A stretch of 64,000 nt of DNA from Bacteroidales bacterium (GTDB taxonomy: Bacteria > Bacteroidota > Bacteroidia > Bacteroidales > UBA932): NCBI GenBank assembly GCA_015060245.1, contig SUYU01000003.1, positions 62,001-126,000 on the forward strand. Direction: 5' to 3'. The position numbers were made by a program, and so were the translations under genes. The notes under the pieces were generated by a model that ran no database searches, was not told the DNA's origin, and worked only from the letters and a program-made list of their open reading frames with translations. Position 1 is the first letter of the stretch. Every line of letters begins with the position of its first letter. Positions 63,987 to 64,000 of this stretch are shown here, in pieces.

Positions 63987-64000
63987 ATGTACAGAGAAGA
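63987..64000 (+). CDS. First codons of a gene running off the right edge
   Basis: ATG followed by codons for Tyr, Arg and Glu (MYRE...), open to the window end and preceded by a promoter-like sequence. Too short to identify. In several Bacteroidales an MCE/MlaD-type protein follows the amidase gene, so that is one possibility, not a call. Confidence 0.4.

Overview
The window comes from a member of the Bacteroidales (phylum Bacteroidota). Three things show this: a SusC/SusD pair with surface lipoproteins, phylum-typical proteins (DUF4295, DUF4199, a bifid-repeat M16 peptidase, Rho and SecA with long insertions), and repeated promoters of the form TTTG-N19..21-TAnnTTTG with almost no Shine-Dalgarno sequences. 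The family cannot be fixed from this sequence. I see no tRNA, rRNA, CRISPR array, insertion sequence or prophage.

Layout. 1-1.7 kb (+): end of a radical SAM gene, dtd, deoC. 1.7-3.5 kb (-): a TlpA-like thioredoxin and a choloylglycine-hydrolase-family enzyme. 3.6-12.5 kb (-) is translation and secretion housekeeping: ftsY-pheT; rpmB-rpmG-DUF4295; and thrS-infC-rpmI-rplT-lepB, in which infC appears to start at AUC behind a perfect AGGAGG. 12.6-14.1 kb (+): a membrane protein and a polyprenyl-phosphate-type glycosyltransferase. 14.2-17.2 kb (-): the anaerobic ribonucleotide reductase nrdD-nrdG behind a cobalamin riboswitch. 17.4-26 kb (-): bactofilin, lpdA, secA, a 2[4Fe-4S] ferredoxin and an M16 peptidase. 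A DUF1573 protein follows on the + strand.

27.1-51.7 kb is a large accessory glycan-use locus of about 15 genes in three units. An eight-gene unit (-) holds a GHL10-like putative glycosidase, SusC, SusD, a DUF5018 lipoprotein, a phosphodiester glycosidase, a second GHL10-like enzyme, an AGE epimerase and a BACON lipoprotein. Behind a terminator and its own promoter is a four-gene unit (-): DUF5009 acetyltransferase-like membrane protein, CE2-like esterase, calcineurin-like phosphatase and an exported FAD oxidoreductase fused to DUF4434. Divergent to both (+) are a Tat-exported DUF4434 protein, an MFS sugar porter and a ROK regulator. None of the candidate backbone-cleaving enzymes is a classical polysaccharidase. 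The phosphodiester glycosidase, phosphatase, acetyl-handling and amino-sugar-type epimerase genes suggest a phosphate-bridged, acetylated (possibly amino-sugar) glycan as target. That is inference. This locus is the best candidate for an undescribed system.

51.8-64 kb returns to core genes: meaB, a putative manganese exporter, a fimbrillin/leucine-rich-repeat surface lipoprotein with a 44-residue companion peptide, rho (long disordered insert; promoter placed so that the upstream gene's terminator becomes its leader), ridA, an LptD-like outer-membrane protein, an N-acetylmuramoyl-L-alanine amidase and the first codons of another gene. Apart from the riboswitch region (16962-17433) and the ferredoxin region (22681-23065), no intergenic stretch exceeds 300 bases.
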